Source of the DNA: Flemingiibacterium sp045579745
Lineage (GTDB): Bacteria > Bacillota > Clostridia > Oscillospirales > CAG-272
Length of the DNA: 58,288 nt
Assembly: GCA_045579745.1 (NCBI GenBank)
Contig: JAZNMQ010000002.1
Span: 1 to 58,288, forward strand
Direction: 5' to 3'
Position 1 is the stretch's first letter. Each line of letters opens with the position of its first letter. Below the pieces are notes generated by a model. The model was not told the DNA's origin. It searched no databases and saw only the letters and a list, made by a program, of their open reading frames with translations. Position numbers and translations under genes: made by a program. Shown in pieces: positions 43,629 through 52,220 of the stretch.

Positions 43629-44958
43629 TAATAAAATCAAGGTAGGGTTTGTATCGCTCGGTTGCCCTAAAAATCAGCTTGATACTGAAGTCATGCTGCA
43701 CGAGCTTTACGAGGAAGGCTTTGAGATTGTGTCCGAAGATATTGAAGCGGATGTAATCGTTGTCAATACCTGCGCTTTTATTGAAAGTGCAAAGCAGGAA
43801 GCAATTGATAATATTATCGATATCGGCTGGCTAAAGAAAAATCGCAGCCTGAAGGCTATAGTTGTAACGGGATGTCTTGCAGAGCGTTACAGAGATGATA
43901 TTTTTTCTGAGCTGCCCGAGGTCGATGCTATACTCGGTGTCGGAAGCATACATAAAATTGCCGAGGCTGTGCGCAGTGCGGTAAACGGCAAAAAATATTC
44001 GTCCTACGAGGATAAAAATGAGGTAAAGCTCGGAGGCGAACGCATTGTTACGACCCCCGAATATTATGCTTATCTGAAGATTGCGGAGGGCTGTGACAAT
44101 CACTGTGCCTACTGCGCAATTCCGTCAATCAGAGGTAAATTCCGCAGCCGTCCGATGGAGGAGCTTGTTGCGGAAGCAAAGACTATGGAGGAGCTGGGCG
44201 TAAAGGAGCTTGTTCTTGTTGCTCAGGACACCACTCGTTACGGACATGATATTTACGGTGAATACAAGCTTGCTGAGCTAATTGGAAAGATTACCGAGCA
44301 AACATCTATTCCATGGATCAGAGTGCTGTACTGCTATCCGGATAAGATTACGGACGAGCTTGTTGACGAATTTAAAAACAACCCGAGGCTTCTCAAATAT
44401 ATTGACCTGCCCATACAGCATATTTCAGACAGAATGCTCCGTGCGATGAATCGCCACGGTGATGGAACGCTGATACGCTCGGTTGTAAAGAAGCTTCGCG
44501 ACAATGTACCCGAAATGGTAATCCGCACGACGGTTATTGTTGGTTTCCCCGGAGAAACTGAGGAAGACTTTACAGAGCTTTGCGAGTATATCAAGCAAGC
44601 AAAATTCGACCGTTTGGGAGCCTTCACATTCTCACGCGAGGAAGGCACTCCCGCGTATGATTTTGAGAATCAAATCGACGAACAAACCAAGCAGGACAGA
44701 TACGATACAATAATGTTCACTCAGGGCAATATTGCCGAGGAACGCAACTCTTTTATGGTCGGAAAAACGATTAAGGTGCTCTGCGAGGATTATGATCCGG
44801 TTTCCGAGGCATACTATGGACGCTCTGCCGCCGATGCGCCTGAGATAGACGGAAAAGTATATTTCCATGCACCGAAAAAGAGCGTTGAACCCGGCGAATT
44901 TGTCGAAGTAAAAATCACAGAGGCACTTGATTGGGACCTCGTTGGTGATAAAATATAA
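43621..44958 (+). CDS. rimO: Ribosomal protein S12 methylthiotransferase
   Basis: RimO is a radical-SAM enzyme that methylthiolates Asp of ribosomal protein S12. The 445-residue protein has the UPF0004 domain with three Cys (LGCPKN, NTCAFI, TGCLAE), the radical-SAM CDNHCAYCAIP near residue 158, and a C-terminal TRAM domain. It overlaps recX by eight bases, so it is coupled to the recA unit. MiaB-type enzymes are close, but the CAIPSIRG form and VAQDTTRYG favour RimO. Confidence 0.93.
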   Translation: MSNNKIKVGFVSLGCPKNQLDTEVMLHELYEEGFEIVSEDIEADVIVVNTCAFIESAKQEAIDNIIDIGWLKKNRSLKAIVVTGCLAERYRDDIFSELPEVDAILGVGSIHKIAEAVRSAVNGKKYSSYEDKNEVKLGGERIVTTPEYYAYLKIAEGCDNHCAYCAIPSIRGKFRSRPMEELVAEAKTMEELGVKELVLVAQDTTRYGHDIYGEYKLAELIGKITEQTSIPWIRVLYCYPDKITDELVDEFKNNPRLLKYIDLPIQHISDRMLRAMNRHGDGTLIRSVVKKLRDNVPEMVIRTTVIVGFPGETEEDFTELCEYIKQAKFDRLGAFTFSREEGTPAYDFENQIDEQTKQDRYDTIMFTQGNIAEERNSFMVGKTIKVLCEDYDPVSEAYYGRSAADAPEIDGKVYFHAPKKSVEPGEFVEVKITEALDWDLVGDKI

Positions 44959-44969
44959 GGAGAATATAT

Positions 44970-45551
44970 ATGAATCTTCCGAATAAACTCTCGCTGATGC
45001 GAGTAATAATGGTTCCGGTATTTGTCGCAGTAATTGTACTGCCGCTGTTTCCGGACACTTGGATGCGAATAATCGGTGCGGCGATTTTTATACTGACTGC
45101 GCTTACAGATATGCTTGATGGAATGATAGCTCGAAGATTTAACCTTATAACCGATTTCGGAAAATTTATCGACCCGCTTGCTGATAAATTTATGGTGTTC
45201 GGAGCAATGATTGCCATATTATGCCGATTCGATTATCTCAGACCGATTTTTGTTTGGGCAGCACTTATTGTAATCTTCCGCGAGCTTGCGATCACATCGA
45301 TGCGACTTATCGTATCAAAAAGCTCCGGTGTGGTTATAGCGGCGGCATGGCTTGGCAAGGTGAAAACGGTTACACAGATCATTTGTATTATCACTATACT
45401 GCTTGAGCCGGTAATAATTCCTGAAGCCTCTGCTATTCATAACATGCATATCTTCAGCTATATTACAATCGCGGCTATGATTGCAATGACAATTTGGTCC
45501 GGCGTTGACTACTTCAAGTCATATTGGAAGCTTCTCGATTCCAACAAATAA
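44970..45551 (+). CDS. pgsA: CDP-diacylglycerol-glycerol-3-phosphate phosphatidyltransferase
   Basis: PgsA makes phosphatidylglycerol phosphate, the first step to PG and cardiolipin. The 193-residue protein has the CDP-alcohol motif DMLDGMIARRF...DFGKFIDPLADK near residue 45-75 and four or five membrane helices. AAGGAGAATATAT precedes ATG. A terminator follows. rimO-pgsA is a usual clostridial pair. Confidence 0.93.
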   Translation: MNLPNKLSLMRVIMVPVFVAVIVLPLFPDTWMRIIGAAIFILTALTDMLDGMIARRFNLITDFGKFIDPLADKFMVFGAMIAILCRFDYLRPIFVWAALIVIFRELAITSMRLIVSKSSGVVIAAAWLGKVKTVTQIICIITILLEPVIIPEASAIHNMHIFSYITIAAMIAMTIWSGVDYFKSYWKLLDSNK

Positions 45552-45554
45552 GAA

Positions 45555-45587
45555 AAAAGTCTTCTCATTCAGAGAAGGCTTTTTTTG
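45555..45587. terminator. Bidirectional terminator between pgsA and the small secreted gene
   Basis: AGTCTTCTC and GAGAAGGCT pair around a 5-base loop with an A-run on the left and a T-run (TTTTTTT) on the right, so it works for both strands. The stop codon of the - strand gene (45565-45567) lies inside the stem. Confidence 0.85.
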
Positions 45588-45942
45588 TCGTGCGAAACAG
45601 CGTCAGGTCATTTAGCTTGATAACACGGTCACTTATCTGTACTATTGGAAGCTTGTAGGAACGCGTCTTATAATCTACAGACAGAATATTACCGTTAAGC
45701 TCAAATGGCATGGTCTGGTCAGCGCAAATCAGTTCACCGTTTTTTGTAAATATAAAAGTCCTGCTGCCGCTAATCCATTCTCCCACCAAAAATTCAGCAT
45801 CAATAGCATCGTTTTGAGTTGATTCGACAATCGAAACAGGCACAGTAGCATCTGATACAGGTGTATATGCAAAGCTGCTAACAACGAAATTACACAGTAG
45901 AAAAATCAAGGTTGATATAGAAATAGCGATATTTTCGAGCAT
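45565..45942 (-). CDS. Small secreted or anchored protein, function unknown
   Basis: The 125-residue protein has an N-terminal hydrophobic helix (about residues 5-24) with no lipobox, a Val/Thr-rich linker, then a compact beta-rich domain (FLVGEWISGSRTFIFTKNGE...LSVDYKTRSYKLPIVQI) like the small extracytoplasmic beta-barrel ('DUF'-type) proteins of clostridia. GTGGAGGAAGATAAT precedes ATG. It has no partner gene; it converges on pgsA through the shared terminator. The 116 bases before it (45943-46058) are AT-rich without a clear promoter. Confidence 0.6.
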   Translation of the reverse strand: MLENIAISISTLIFLLCNFVVSSFAYTPVSDATVPVSIVESTQNDAIDAEFLVGEWISGSRTFIFTKNGELICADQTMPFELNGNILSVDYKTRSYKLPIVQISDRVIKLNDLTLFRTTKKAFSE

Positions 45943-46058
45943 TATCTTCCTCCACGAACATGATGTTATTATTATTTCTTGGGTTAAGAAATGTATAACA
46001 CAGAAGTCAAAACGGAAGATAATAATGTTTAGCAGAACTTCAATATTTTACATAAAAA

Positions 46059-46210
46059 GGAGCTGTTGCACTCTAGTGCAACAGCTCCCATAAAATACAG
46101 CTTGTCACCCATTCAGGGTTCCATTTATGTGTGCTAAGCACACTTAAATCGCAGTATTTGGGCGCATTCGCGCCCGGGGCTGTTGCAAATTTTCAACTTG
46201 CAACAGCCCC
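46059..46210. repeat. Intergenic element of nested hairpins with GGRGCTGTTGCA ends
   Basis: H1 is 46059-46088 (13-14 bp stem, GGAGCTGTTGCAC arm), H2 is 46129-46143 (GTGTGC/GCACAC), H3 is 46160-46175 (GGGCGC/GCGCCC) and H4 is 46176-46210 (13 bp stem, GGGGCTGTTGCAA arm). The outer arms of H1 and H4 share GCTGTTGCA, so the block as a whole ends in inverted repeats, each self-palindromic. H4 also lies just after the nifJ stop codon and may end that transcript. Ends of this kind occur in some IS6-type elements and small non-coding repeats, but no transposase or clear target duplication is seen. Confidence 0.5.
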
Positions 46211-46228
46211 AAAATAATTCAGTTAGAA

Positions 46229-49200
46229 TTATTCAGCGTCCGGAGCGTAAAGGTCTGCAAATTTGATCAGACGGTCGTACTTAGCCTTTGCATTAACTTC
46301 AGCTTCAGCAAAGAGCTTTTCAGCGCGCTCAGGGAACTGGTTCAAAAGACGGCTGTAACGGTTTTCAGACTTAATAAAGTCTACATAGCTTGCGGTAGGA
46401 GCCTTGGAATCGAGCGAGAAGGGATTCTTACCTTCAGCCTTGAGCGAAGGATTGAATCTGAACATCTGCCAGTAACCTGCATCAACTGCTCTCTTCATTT
46501 CGAGCTGGCAGTTCTGCATTGTGCCCTTAATACCATGCATTTCGCAAGGAGCGTAACCGATAACGATAGACGGTCCCGGATAAGCCTCAGCCTCTGTAAG
46601 AGCCTTGAGGAGCTGGTTCATGTCAGCACCCATTGCAACCTGTGCAACGTATACATAACCGTAGGACATAGCAATTTCAGCGAGGTTCTTCTTGCCGATT
46701 GCCTTACCAGCAGCTGCAAACTGAGCTACCTGACCGATGTTGGAAGCCTTGGAAGCCTGTCCGCCGGTGTTGGAGTAAACTTCGGTATCAAATACCATGA
46801 TGTTTACATCTTCGCCGGAAGCAAGAACGTGGTCAAGACCGCCGAAACCGATATCATATGCCCAACCGTCGCCACCGAAGATCCATACGGACTTCTTAGC
46901 GAGGTAATCCTTTTCAGCAAGAATCTTAGGAGCTACAGGGCAACCCTGTGCTGCAGCTTTTTCGAGCTCAGCGATAAGTGCTTCTGTAGGAGCAGCATTT
47001 GCCTTGCTGTTGTCCTTAGTTTCAAGGAATGCGGAAGCTGCTGCCTTGAACTCGTCGGAAGCCTTTTCGGAAGCCATCATCTCATTGATATAGCCAATAA
47101 GACGGTTTCTGATAGCCTTCTGACCGAGGTGAATACCAAGACCATGCTCAGCGTTGTCCTCGAAGAGCGAGTTAGCCCATGCCGGACCCTTACCGCTTCC
47201 ACGGTTTACAGTGTAAGGAGTAGCAGGTGCGGAACCGCCCCAAATGGACGAACAACCGGTTGCATTGGAGATGTACATGCTCTCACCGAAGAGCTGTGTA
47301 ATAAGACGAGCGTAAGAGGTTTCAGCACAACCTGCGCATGAGCCGGAGAACTCAAGAAGAGGCTGCTTGAACTGTGAACCCTTAACGGTGGTGTTGATAA
47401 GCTCGGCTTTCTCGGAAACGTTAGCAACAGCATAGTCCCAAGGAGCCTGCTGGTCAGCCTGAGTAGAAGCGAGAACCATTTCGATTGCCTTCTTATCAGT
47501 GCCATCCTTTTCAGCCTTTGCAGTTACAGGGCAAGCCTTTACGCAAAGAGTACAACCCATACAGTCAGCAGGCGAAATAGCCATTGTGAACTTGTAGTTG
47601 GTCTTGATAACCGGCTTAGCTGTGAACTTGGTAGCTGCAGGAGCATTAGCAGCTTCATCCTCAGTCATAGCAAACGGACGGATTGCTGCATGCGGGCAAA
47701 CGAATGCGCAGTTGTTACACTGTACGCAGTTTTCGGGAATCCAGTTAGGAACATATACAGCAACGCCGCGCTTTTCAGAAGCGGTAGAGCCCTGCGGGAA
47801 TGTACCGTCAACATAATCGGTGAAAGCAGATACGGGAAGCTTGTCGCCTGCCATTGCGTTTGTAGGAGCAACGACGGTGTTTACGAACTTCTCAAGGTCT
47901 GCACGCTCGCTCTTGAATGCAGCCTTAGGAGCATCCGGAGCGCAGTTCTTCCAGGATTCGGGAACATTGATTTCAACATATGCATCAGCACCTGCATCGA
48001 TAGCAGCGTAGTTGAGGTCAACGATAGCCTGACCCTTCTTGATGTAGGACTTGTATGCTGCCTTCTTCATGTAGTCGATTGCTTCATCCTTCGGAAGAAT
48101 GTTAGCAAGTGAGAAGAATGCAGACTGAAGAACAGTGTTCTTAACCTTAGCGTTACCGATCTTCTTTGTAGCGATGGTGGTAGCGTCGATGGTTATGAAC
48201 TTAATATTGTTATTTGCGATGTAAGACTTAACATTTGCAGGAAGATTTTCATCAAGCTCCTCAGCAGACCAAGCGCAGTCGAGAAGGAATGTTCCGCCCG
48301 GCTTAACGTCAGAAATCATGTCATATTTCTTGAGGTAAGAGGAGTTGTGGCATGCAACGAAGTCAGCCTTGTTGATGTAGTAAGGAGACTTGATCGCGTT
48401 ATCACCAAAACGAAGGTGCGAGATGGTAATACCGGAGGTCTTCTTGGAGTCATACTGGAAGTATGCCTGAATGAATTTATCGGTATGGTCACCGATGATC
48501 TTGATGGAGTTCTTGTTAGCACCAACAGTTCCGTCGCCGCCAAGACCCCAGAACTTGCACGCAATTGTGCCGGGAGCAGCAGTGTCGGGAGAGGGCTTTT
48601 CTTCAAGAGAAAGGCCTGTTACATCATCAACGATACCGATGGTGAAGTTAGCCTTAGGCTCGTCCTTAGCAAGGTTCTCATATACAGCGAAAATGCTGGA
48701 AGGAGGAGTATCCTTGGAGCCAAGACCGTAACGACCGCCAACGACGGTAGCCTTAACACCCTTGGTAGCAAGGGAAGTAACAACATCGAGATAGAGCGGC
48801 TCGCCAAGAGAACCGGGTTCCTTGGTTCTGTCAAGAACAGCAATCTTCTTAGCAGTTGCAGGGATAGCTTCGATGAGCTTTTCAGCAACGAACGGACGGT
48901 AAAGTCTTACCTTAACAAGACCAACCTTTTCGCCTGCTGCTGTGAGGTAATCAATAACTTCCTCAGCAACATCACAAACAGAGCCCATAGCGATGATAAC
49001 GCGATCAGCATCCGGAGCACCGTAGTAATTGAAGAGCTTATAATCGGTACCTATCTTAGCGTTAACCTGATTCATGTAATCTTCAACGATTGCAGGAAGT
49101 GCATCATAGTATTTGTTGCAAGCTTCACGGTGCTGGAAGAAGATGTCACCGTTTTCGGCGGAACCGCGGAGAACGGGATGTTCAGGGTTGAGTGCACGAG

Positions 49201-49813
49201 CACGGAACTCAGCAATAGCGTCCTCGTCTACCATGCTCTTGAGCTCGTCGTAATCCCAAACTTCAATCTTCTGAATTTCGTGAGATGTACGGAATCCGTC
49301 AAAGAAGTTAACGAACGGAACGCGGCCCTTGATTGTGGACAGATGAGCAACTGCGCCGAGGTCCATAACTTCCTGAGGGTTGGATCCGGCAATCATAGCG
49401 AAACCTGTCTGACGGCAAGCGTAAACGTCGGAGTGGTCACCGAAGATGTTCAGCGCGTGAGAAGCTACGCAGCGCGCAGATACATGAATTACGCAGGGGA
49501 GAAGCTCACCGGCGATTTTGTACATATTCGGGATCATGAGAAGCAGACCCTGAGAAGCGGTATAGGTGGTCGTAAGAGCACCTGCTGCAAGAGAACCGTG
49601 AACGGTACCTGCTGCACCTGCTTCAGACTGCATTTCGGTCACGCGAACCTCGTCTCCGAAGATATTCTTGAGACCGGTGGCAGACCAGGAATCGGTCAGC
49701 TCCGCCATAACGCTGGACGGAGTGATCGGGTAAATCGCAGCAACTTCAGTAAACGCGTAGCTTACATGAGCGGCAGCGGTATTACCATCCATGGAAATTT
49801 TCTTTCTTGCCAT
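46229..49813 (-). CDS. nifJ: Pyruvate:ferredoxin (flavodoxin) oxidoreductase
   Basis: This enzyme oxidises pyruvate to acetyl-CoA, CO2 and reduced ferredoxin, the centre of clostridial fermentation. The 1194-residue single-chain form is complete: N-terminal pyruvate domain (AYPITPSSVMAEL...), gamma domain, two ferredoxin-type clusters (CVQCNNCAFVCP near 694 and CMGCTLCVKACP near 751), and the C-terminal TPP domain (GGDGWAYDIGFGG near 978 and DTEVYSNTGGQASK). TAGGAGGATATCCAAC precedes ATG. It is monocistronic, and it is transcribed toward oriC, against the replication fork, despite likely high expression. Confidence 0.97.
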   Translation of the reverse strand: MARKKISMDGNTAAAHVSYAFTEVAAIYPITPSSVMAELTDSWSATGLKNIFGDEVRVTEMQSEAGAAGTVHGSLAAGALTTTYTASQGLLLMIPNMYKIAGELLPCVIHVSARCVASHALNIFGDHSDVYACRQTGFAMIAGSNPQEVMDLGAVAHLSTIKGRVPFVNFFDGFRTSHEIQKIEVWDYDELKSMVDEDAIAEFRARALNPEHPVLRGSAENGDIFFQHREACNKYYDALPAIVEDYMNQVNAKIGTDYKLFNYYGAPDADRVIIAMGSVCDVAEEVIDYLTAAGEKVGLVKVRLYRPFVAEKLIEAIPATAKKIAVLDRTKEPGSLGEPLYLDVVTSLATKGVKATVVGGRYGLGSKDTPPSSIFAVYENLAKDEPKANFTIGIVDDVTGLSLEEKPSPDTAAPGTIACKFWGLGGDGTVGANKNSIKIIGDHTDKFIQAYFQYDSKKTSGITISHLRFGDNAIKSPYYINKADFVACHNSSYLKKYDMISDVKPGGTFLLDCAWSAEELDENLPANVKSYIANNNIKFITIDATTIATKKIGNAKVKNTVLQSAFFSLANILPKDEAIDYMKKAAYKSYIKKGQAIVDLNYAAIDAGADAYVEINVPESWKNCAPDAPKAAFKSERADLEKFVNTVVAPTNAMAGDKLPVSAFTDYVDGTFPQGSTASEKRGVAVYVPNWIPENCVQCNNCAFVCPHAAIRPFAMTEDEAANAPAATKFTAKPVIKTNYKFTMAISPADCMGCTLCVKACPVTAKAEKDGTDKKAIEMVLASTQADQQAPWDYAVANVSEKAELINTTVKGSQFKQPLLEFSGSCAGCAETSYARLITQLFGESMYISNATGCSSIWGGSAPATPYTVNRGSGKGPAWANSLFEDNAEHGLGIHLGQKAIRNRLIGYINEMMASEKASDEFKAAASAFLETKDNSKANAAPTEALIAELEKAAAQGCPVAPKILAEKDYLAKKSVWIFGGDGWAYDIGFGGLDHVLASGEDVNIMVFDTEVYSNTGGQASKASNIGQVAQFAAAGKAIGKKNLAEIAMSYGYVYVAQVAMGADMNQLLKALTEAEAYPGPSIVIGYAPCEMHGIKGTMQNCQLEMKRAVDAGYWQMFRFNPSLKAEGKNPFSLDSKAPTASYVDFIKSENRYSRLLNQFPERAEKLFAEAEVNAKAKYDRLIKFADLYAPDAE

Positions 49814-49919
49814 GTTGGATATCCTCCTAAATTGAAAAAATATTTTACAAAATTACACGCCAAAAACACCCGATACGCTAAAAAACAGCATAAAAAGGGC
49901 ATTAAGACGCCACAATAAT

Positions 49920-49948
49920 ATAATATCACTTTTTTGCAAAAATGTAAA
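49920..49948 (-). promoter_or_regulatory. Promoter of nifJ
   Basis: On -, TTTACA (49943-49948) is followed after 17 bases by TATTAT (49920-49925). It is about 107 bases before ATG, leaving a leader of about 100 bases. A second TATTAT-like box overlaps. Confidence 0.6.
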
Positions 49949-49966
49949 GACTAAAAATGATGAAAG

Positions 49967-49984
49967 TTGTAAACAATTTTACAA
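49967..49984. promoter_or_regulatory. Rex-like operator upstream of nifJ
   Basis: TTGTAAACAATTTTACAA has perfect 7-base inverted arms around four bases. The clostridial Rex consensus is TTGTTAA-N4-TTAACAA, so one position per arm differs. It lies 19 bases upstream of the nifJ -35. Rex senses NADH/NAD and is known to control fermentation genes; a rex gene is not in the window. Confidence 0.4.
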
Positions 49985-50075
49985 ACTTTTTATAGATTGT
50001 GAGTAATGATGGAATATGATGGCGAAAAATCGTCAATAATTAACGGTTGGGTCAATTTTTTCTAAATCGGACAGC

Positions 50076-50303
50076 TTAGTCGTTGTCAGGAGTTTTGCAA
50101 ATTTCGGCATCGAGCTCATCACGAATGCTTTTTATTTTTGCGGCATCGATTTTGCCCTTGCTTTTTTCAAAATAAGCCACGCTGTTTCTTGCCATAAGTA
50201 AAAACTGATTGTTGAGTGTACGTCCCTCGGATTTTGCTACATAATACAGCTTTTCGAGCAGATCATCCGAGATGCGCAGATTTACATTTTTTTGGTTTTT
50301 CAT
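50076..50303 (-). CDS. Ribbon-helix-helix (Arc/CopG-like) DNA-binding protein
   Basis: The 75-residue protein has the ribbon-helix-helix layout: NVNLRISDDLLEKLYYVAKSE and GRTLNNQFLLMARNSVAYFEKS, then an acidic tail. Such proteins dimerise and bind short operators; many are antitoxins. No toxin frame lies next to it, so it may be a lone regulator. GAAAGGACACGATT precedes ATG. It is divergent from yifB across 128 bases and lies upstream of nifJ, the two natural targets to test. Confidence 0.75.
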   Translation of the reverse strand: MKNQKNVNLRISDDLLEKLYYVAKSEGRTLNNQFLLMARNSVAYFEKSKGKIDAAKIKSIRDELDAEICKTPDND

Positions 50304-50368
50304 AATCGTGTCCTTTCGTGGTTTTGTTATTGATATTAATATTATCTGACAAAATTTGAAATTGCATA

Positions 50369-50397
50369 TTGAAAAAGTGTTTCCTATGTGTTAAAAT
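50369..50397 (+). promoter_or_regulatory. Promoter of yifB
   Basis: TTGAAA (50369-50374), a 17-base spacer and TAAAAT (50392-50397). The start codon follows 34 bases later. The in-frame ATG at 50369 lies in the -35 and so cannot be the start. Confidence 0.65.
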
Positions 50398-50431
50398 TAG
50401 GATAAGATTTGATCGGAAAGGGAGAAAATTT

Positions 50432-51988
50432 ATGTTAGCAATTGTATACTCAGCCGGCTTGTCGGGAATAGATGGCTTTCCCGTTATCGTTGAGTGCAAT
50501 TCTCAAGAAAAGCTGCCGCAATTTGAGATAATAGGTTTACCCGATGCGGCGGTAAAGGAATCCAAGGATAGAATCATCTCGGCTCTCGAAAACAGCGGAT
50601 TCGAATTTCCCGATACTGCACTGACAATCAATTTAGCACCTGCTGACCGCAAAAAAGAGGGCTCGTCATACGACCTTGCAATGATGGTTGCGATTATGAA
50701 ATCAACACATATGCTCTCGAGTAAGCTTGATTTGTCAAAAAGCTGTTTTATCGGTGAGTTATCGCTTTCGGGAAACGTCCGCTCCGTCAAGGGCGTGCTT
50801 TGCATGGTTTTAGCGGCAAAAAATGCAGGAATGACGGATGTTTATGTGCCTTATGCAAATGCGGGCGAGGCATCGGTTGTAGAGGGCATTAATATATACG
50901 GCGTGGAGAGTGCATATGCGCTGATCAACCACTTTACAGGCAAAGCACCGCTCTTGCCAATTCGATTTGACAAAAAGCTGTTTGAAACGAATCTGTCAGA
51001 GGCATACGACGATTTTGCGGATGTCAAGGGTCAGGAAAAAGTAAAGCGAGCACTTGAGATTGCCGCGGCGGGAGGACATAATGTTTTGATGATAGGCCCT
51101 CCGGGTACGGGAAAATCCATGCTTGCAAAGCGTCTTCCGACTATTCTTCCGGAGCTTTCATTTGAAGAAGCGATTGAAACTACAAAGATTCACTCAATTG
51201 TCGGCCTTCTCGGTGAGGATGTTTCGATAGTAACGAAGCGTCCGTTCCGTTCACCCCATCACACAATGTCAGCACCAAGCCTTGTAGGCGGAGGAACAAA
51301 TCCTCAGCCCGGTGAAATATCGCTTGCACATAACGGCGTGCTTTTCCTTGATGAGCTGCCCGAGTTTAACAAGGCGGTTACCGAATCGCTCAGACAGCCG
51401 CTCGAGGATGGCGTGGTAACCATAACCCGAACAAGCGGAAAGGTTACATATCCCTGCTCATTTATGCTTATAGCGGCAATGAACCCGTGCAAATGCGGAT
51501 TTTACGGCCATCCGACACACAAATGCAGCTGTAAAGCCGCAGATATAAAGAGGTATTTGTCAAAAATCAGCGGTCCTCTTGTTGACAGAATGGATATTCA
51601 GGTTGAGGTTTCCTCTTTGCCGTATAAAGAGATATCCGCTCCGTCAAATGGCGAAACATCGGCTCAGATACGCGCGCGTGTAAATCGGGCGCGAGAATAC
51701 GCGCGTAAGAGATGCGAAAAGGCGGTTCACGAGGATCCGTCTATACAGATGGTTTACTGTAATGCGGATATGTCGTCGCGCCATTTTGCGAAATTCTGTC
51801 AGCTGAGCAAATCCGCTTCGGACATATTACAAAAAGCATACGAAAAGCTTGGACTTTCCGCACGCGGATACGACAGACTCCTCCGAGTGGCAAGAACTAT
51901 CGCAGACCTTGATTTGAGTGAAAATATTGAGGATATACACATCGCGGAGGCGATACAGCTTCGAAGTCTTGATAGAAAATATTTTTAA
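50432..51988 (+). CDS. YifB/ComM-type magnesium-chelatase-like AAA+ ATPase
   Basis: The 518-residue protein has an N-terminal Lon-like (ChlI) fold (SAGLSGIDGFPVIVECN, LTINLAPADRKKEGSSYDLAM), the AAA+ core (IGPPGTGKSMLAKRLP near residue 227, FLDELPEF) and a C-terminal Mg-chelatase domain with four Cys (NPCKCGFYGHPTHKCSC). ComM is a hexameric helicase that aids branch migration in natural transformation, and clostridial members are also found without competence. AAAGGGAGAAAATTT precedes ATG 50432. No dprA neighbour is seen. Confidence 0.92.
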   Translation: MLAIVYSAGLSGIDGFPVIVECNSQEKLPQFEIIGLPDAAVKESKDRIISALENSGFEFPDTALTINLAPADRKKEGSSYDLAMMVAIMKSTHMLSSKLDLSKSCFIGELSLSGNVRSVKGVLCMVLAAKNAGMTDVYVPYANAGEASVVEGINIYGVESAYALINHFTGKAPLLPIRFDKKLFETNLSEAYDDFADVKGQEKVKRALEIAAAGGHNVLMIGPPGTGKSMLAKRLPTILPELSFEEAIETTKIHSIVGLLGEDVSIVTKRPFRSPHHTMSAPSLVGGGTNPQPGEISLAHNGVLFLDELPEFNKAVTESLRQPLEDGVVTITRTSGKVTYPCSFMLIAAMNPCKCGFYGHPTHKCSCKAADIKRYLSKISGPLVDRMDIQVEVSSLPYKEISAPSNGETSAQIRARVNRAREYARKRCEKAVHEDPSIQMVYCNADMSSRHFAKFCQLSKSASDILQKAYEKLGLSARGYDRLLRVARTIADLDLSENIEDIHIAEAIQLRSLDRKYF

Positions 51989-52182
51989 ACACCCCTGTGG
52001 AAAACTGTGAAACTAAAGCTACACAAAAAGCTGATAACTTACGCAAATTTGCACATTTTTGTGGAAAACCATGTGAAAAGTGTGAGAAATTGCTTTAATT
52101 CGATTGAAAATTATCCACAATGCCAACATGTTGATATGTGGATAAATAAAATCGGACTGTGGAAAACTTTATAAAAAACAAC
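51989..52182. promoter_or_regulatory. DnaA-box cluster between yifB and proA
   Basis: Five DnaA-box 9-mers lie in 171 bases: TGTGGAAAA 51996-52004, 52060-52068 and 52158-52166, TTATCCACA 52111-52119 (consensus) and TGTGGATAA 52137-52145 (the consensus on the other strand). The last two face each other with a 17-base gap. No gene is in this stretch. It lies about 18.5 kb to the right of oriC. Confidence 0.65.
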
Positions 52183-52216
52183 GGAGCCTCGAGTTTTGAG
52201 GCTCCAATTTTCTGTT
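52183..52216. terminator. Terminator between yifB and proA
   Basis: GGAGCCTC (52183-52190) and GAGGCTCC (52198-52205) pair. On - GTTGTTTTTTATAAAG follows and on + AATTTTCTGTTTTATT follows, so it can serve both converging genes. Confidence 0.8.
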
Positions 52217-52220
52217 TTAT

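Noticed and set aside
46059..46210. Calling the palindromic block an insertion sequence
   Set aside because: No transposase fragment and no convincing target-site duplication flank it; only the end-like repeats are seen.
48347..49918. A 523-codon open frame on + opposite nifJ
   Set aside because: It is antisense to the whole 5' half of a well-conserved gene, has no family features, and runs into the nifJ promoter. Codon usage in nifJ leaves few stops in the opposite frame.
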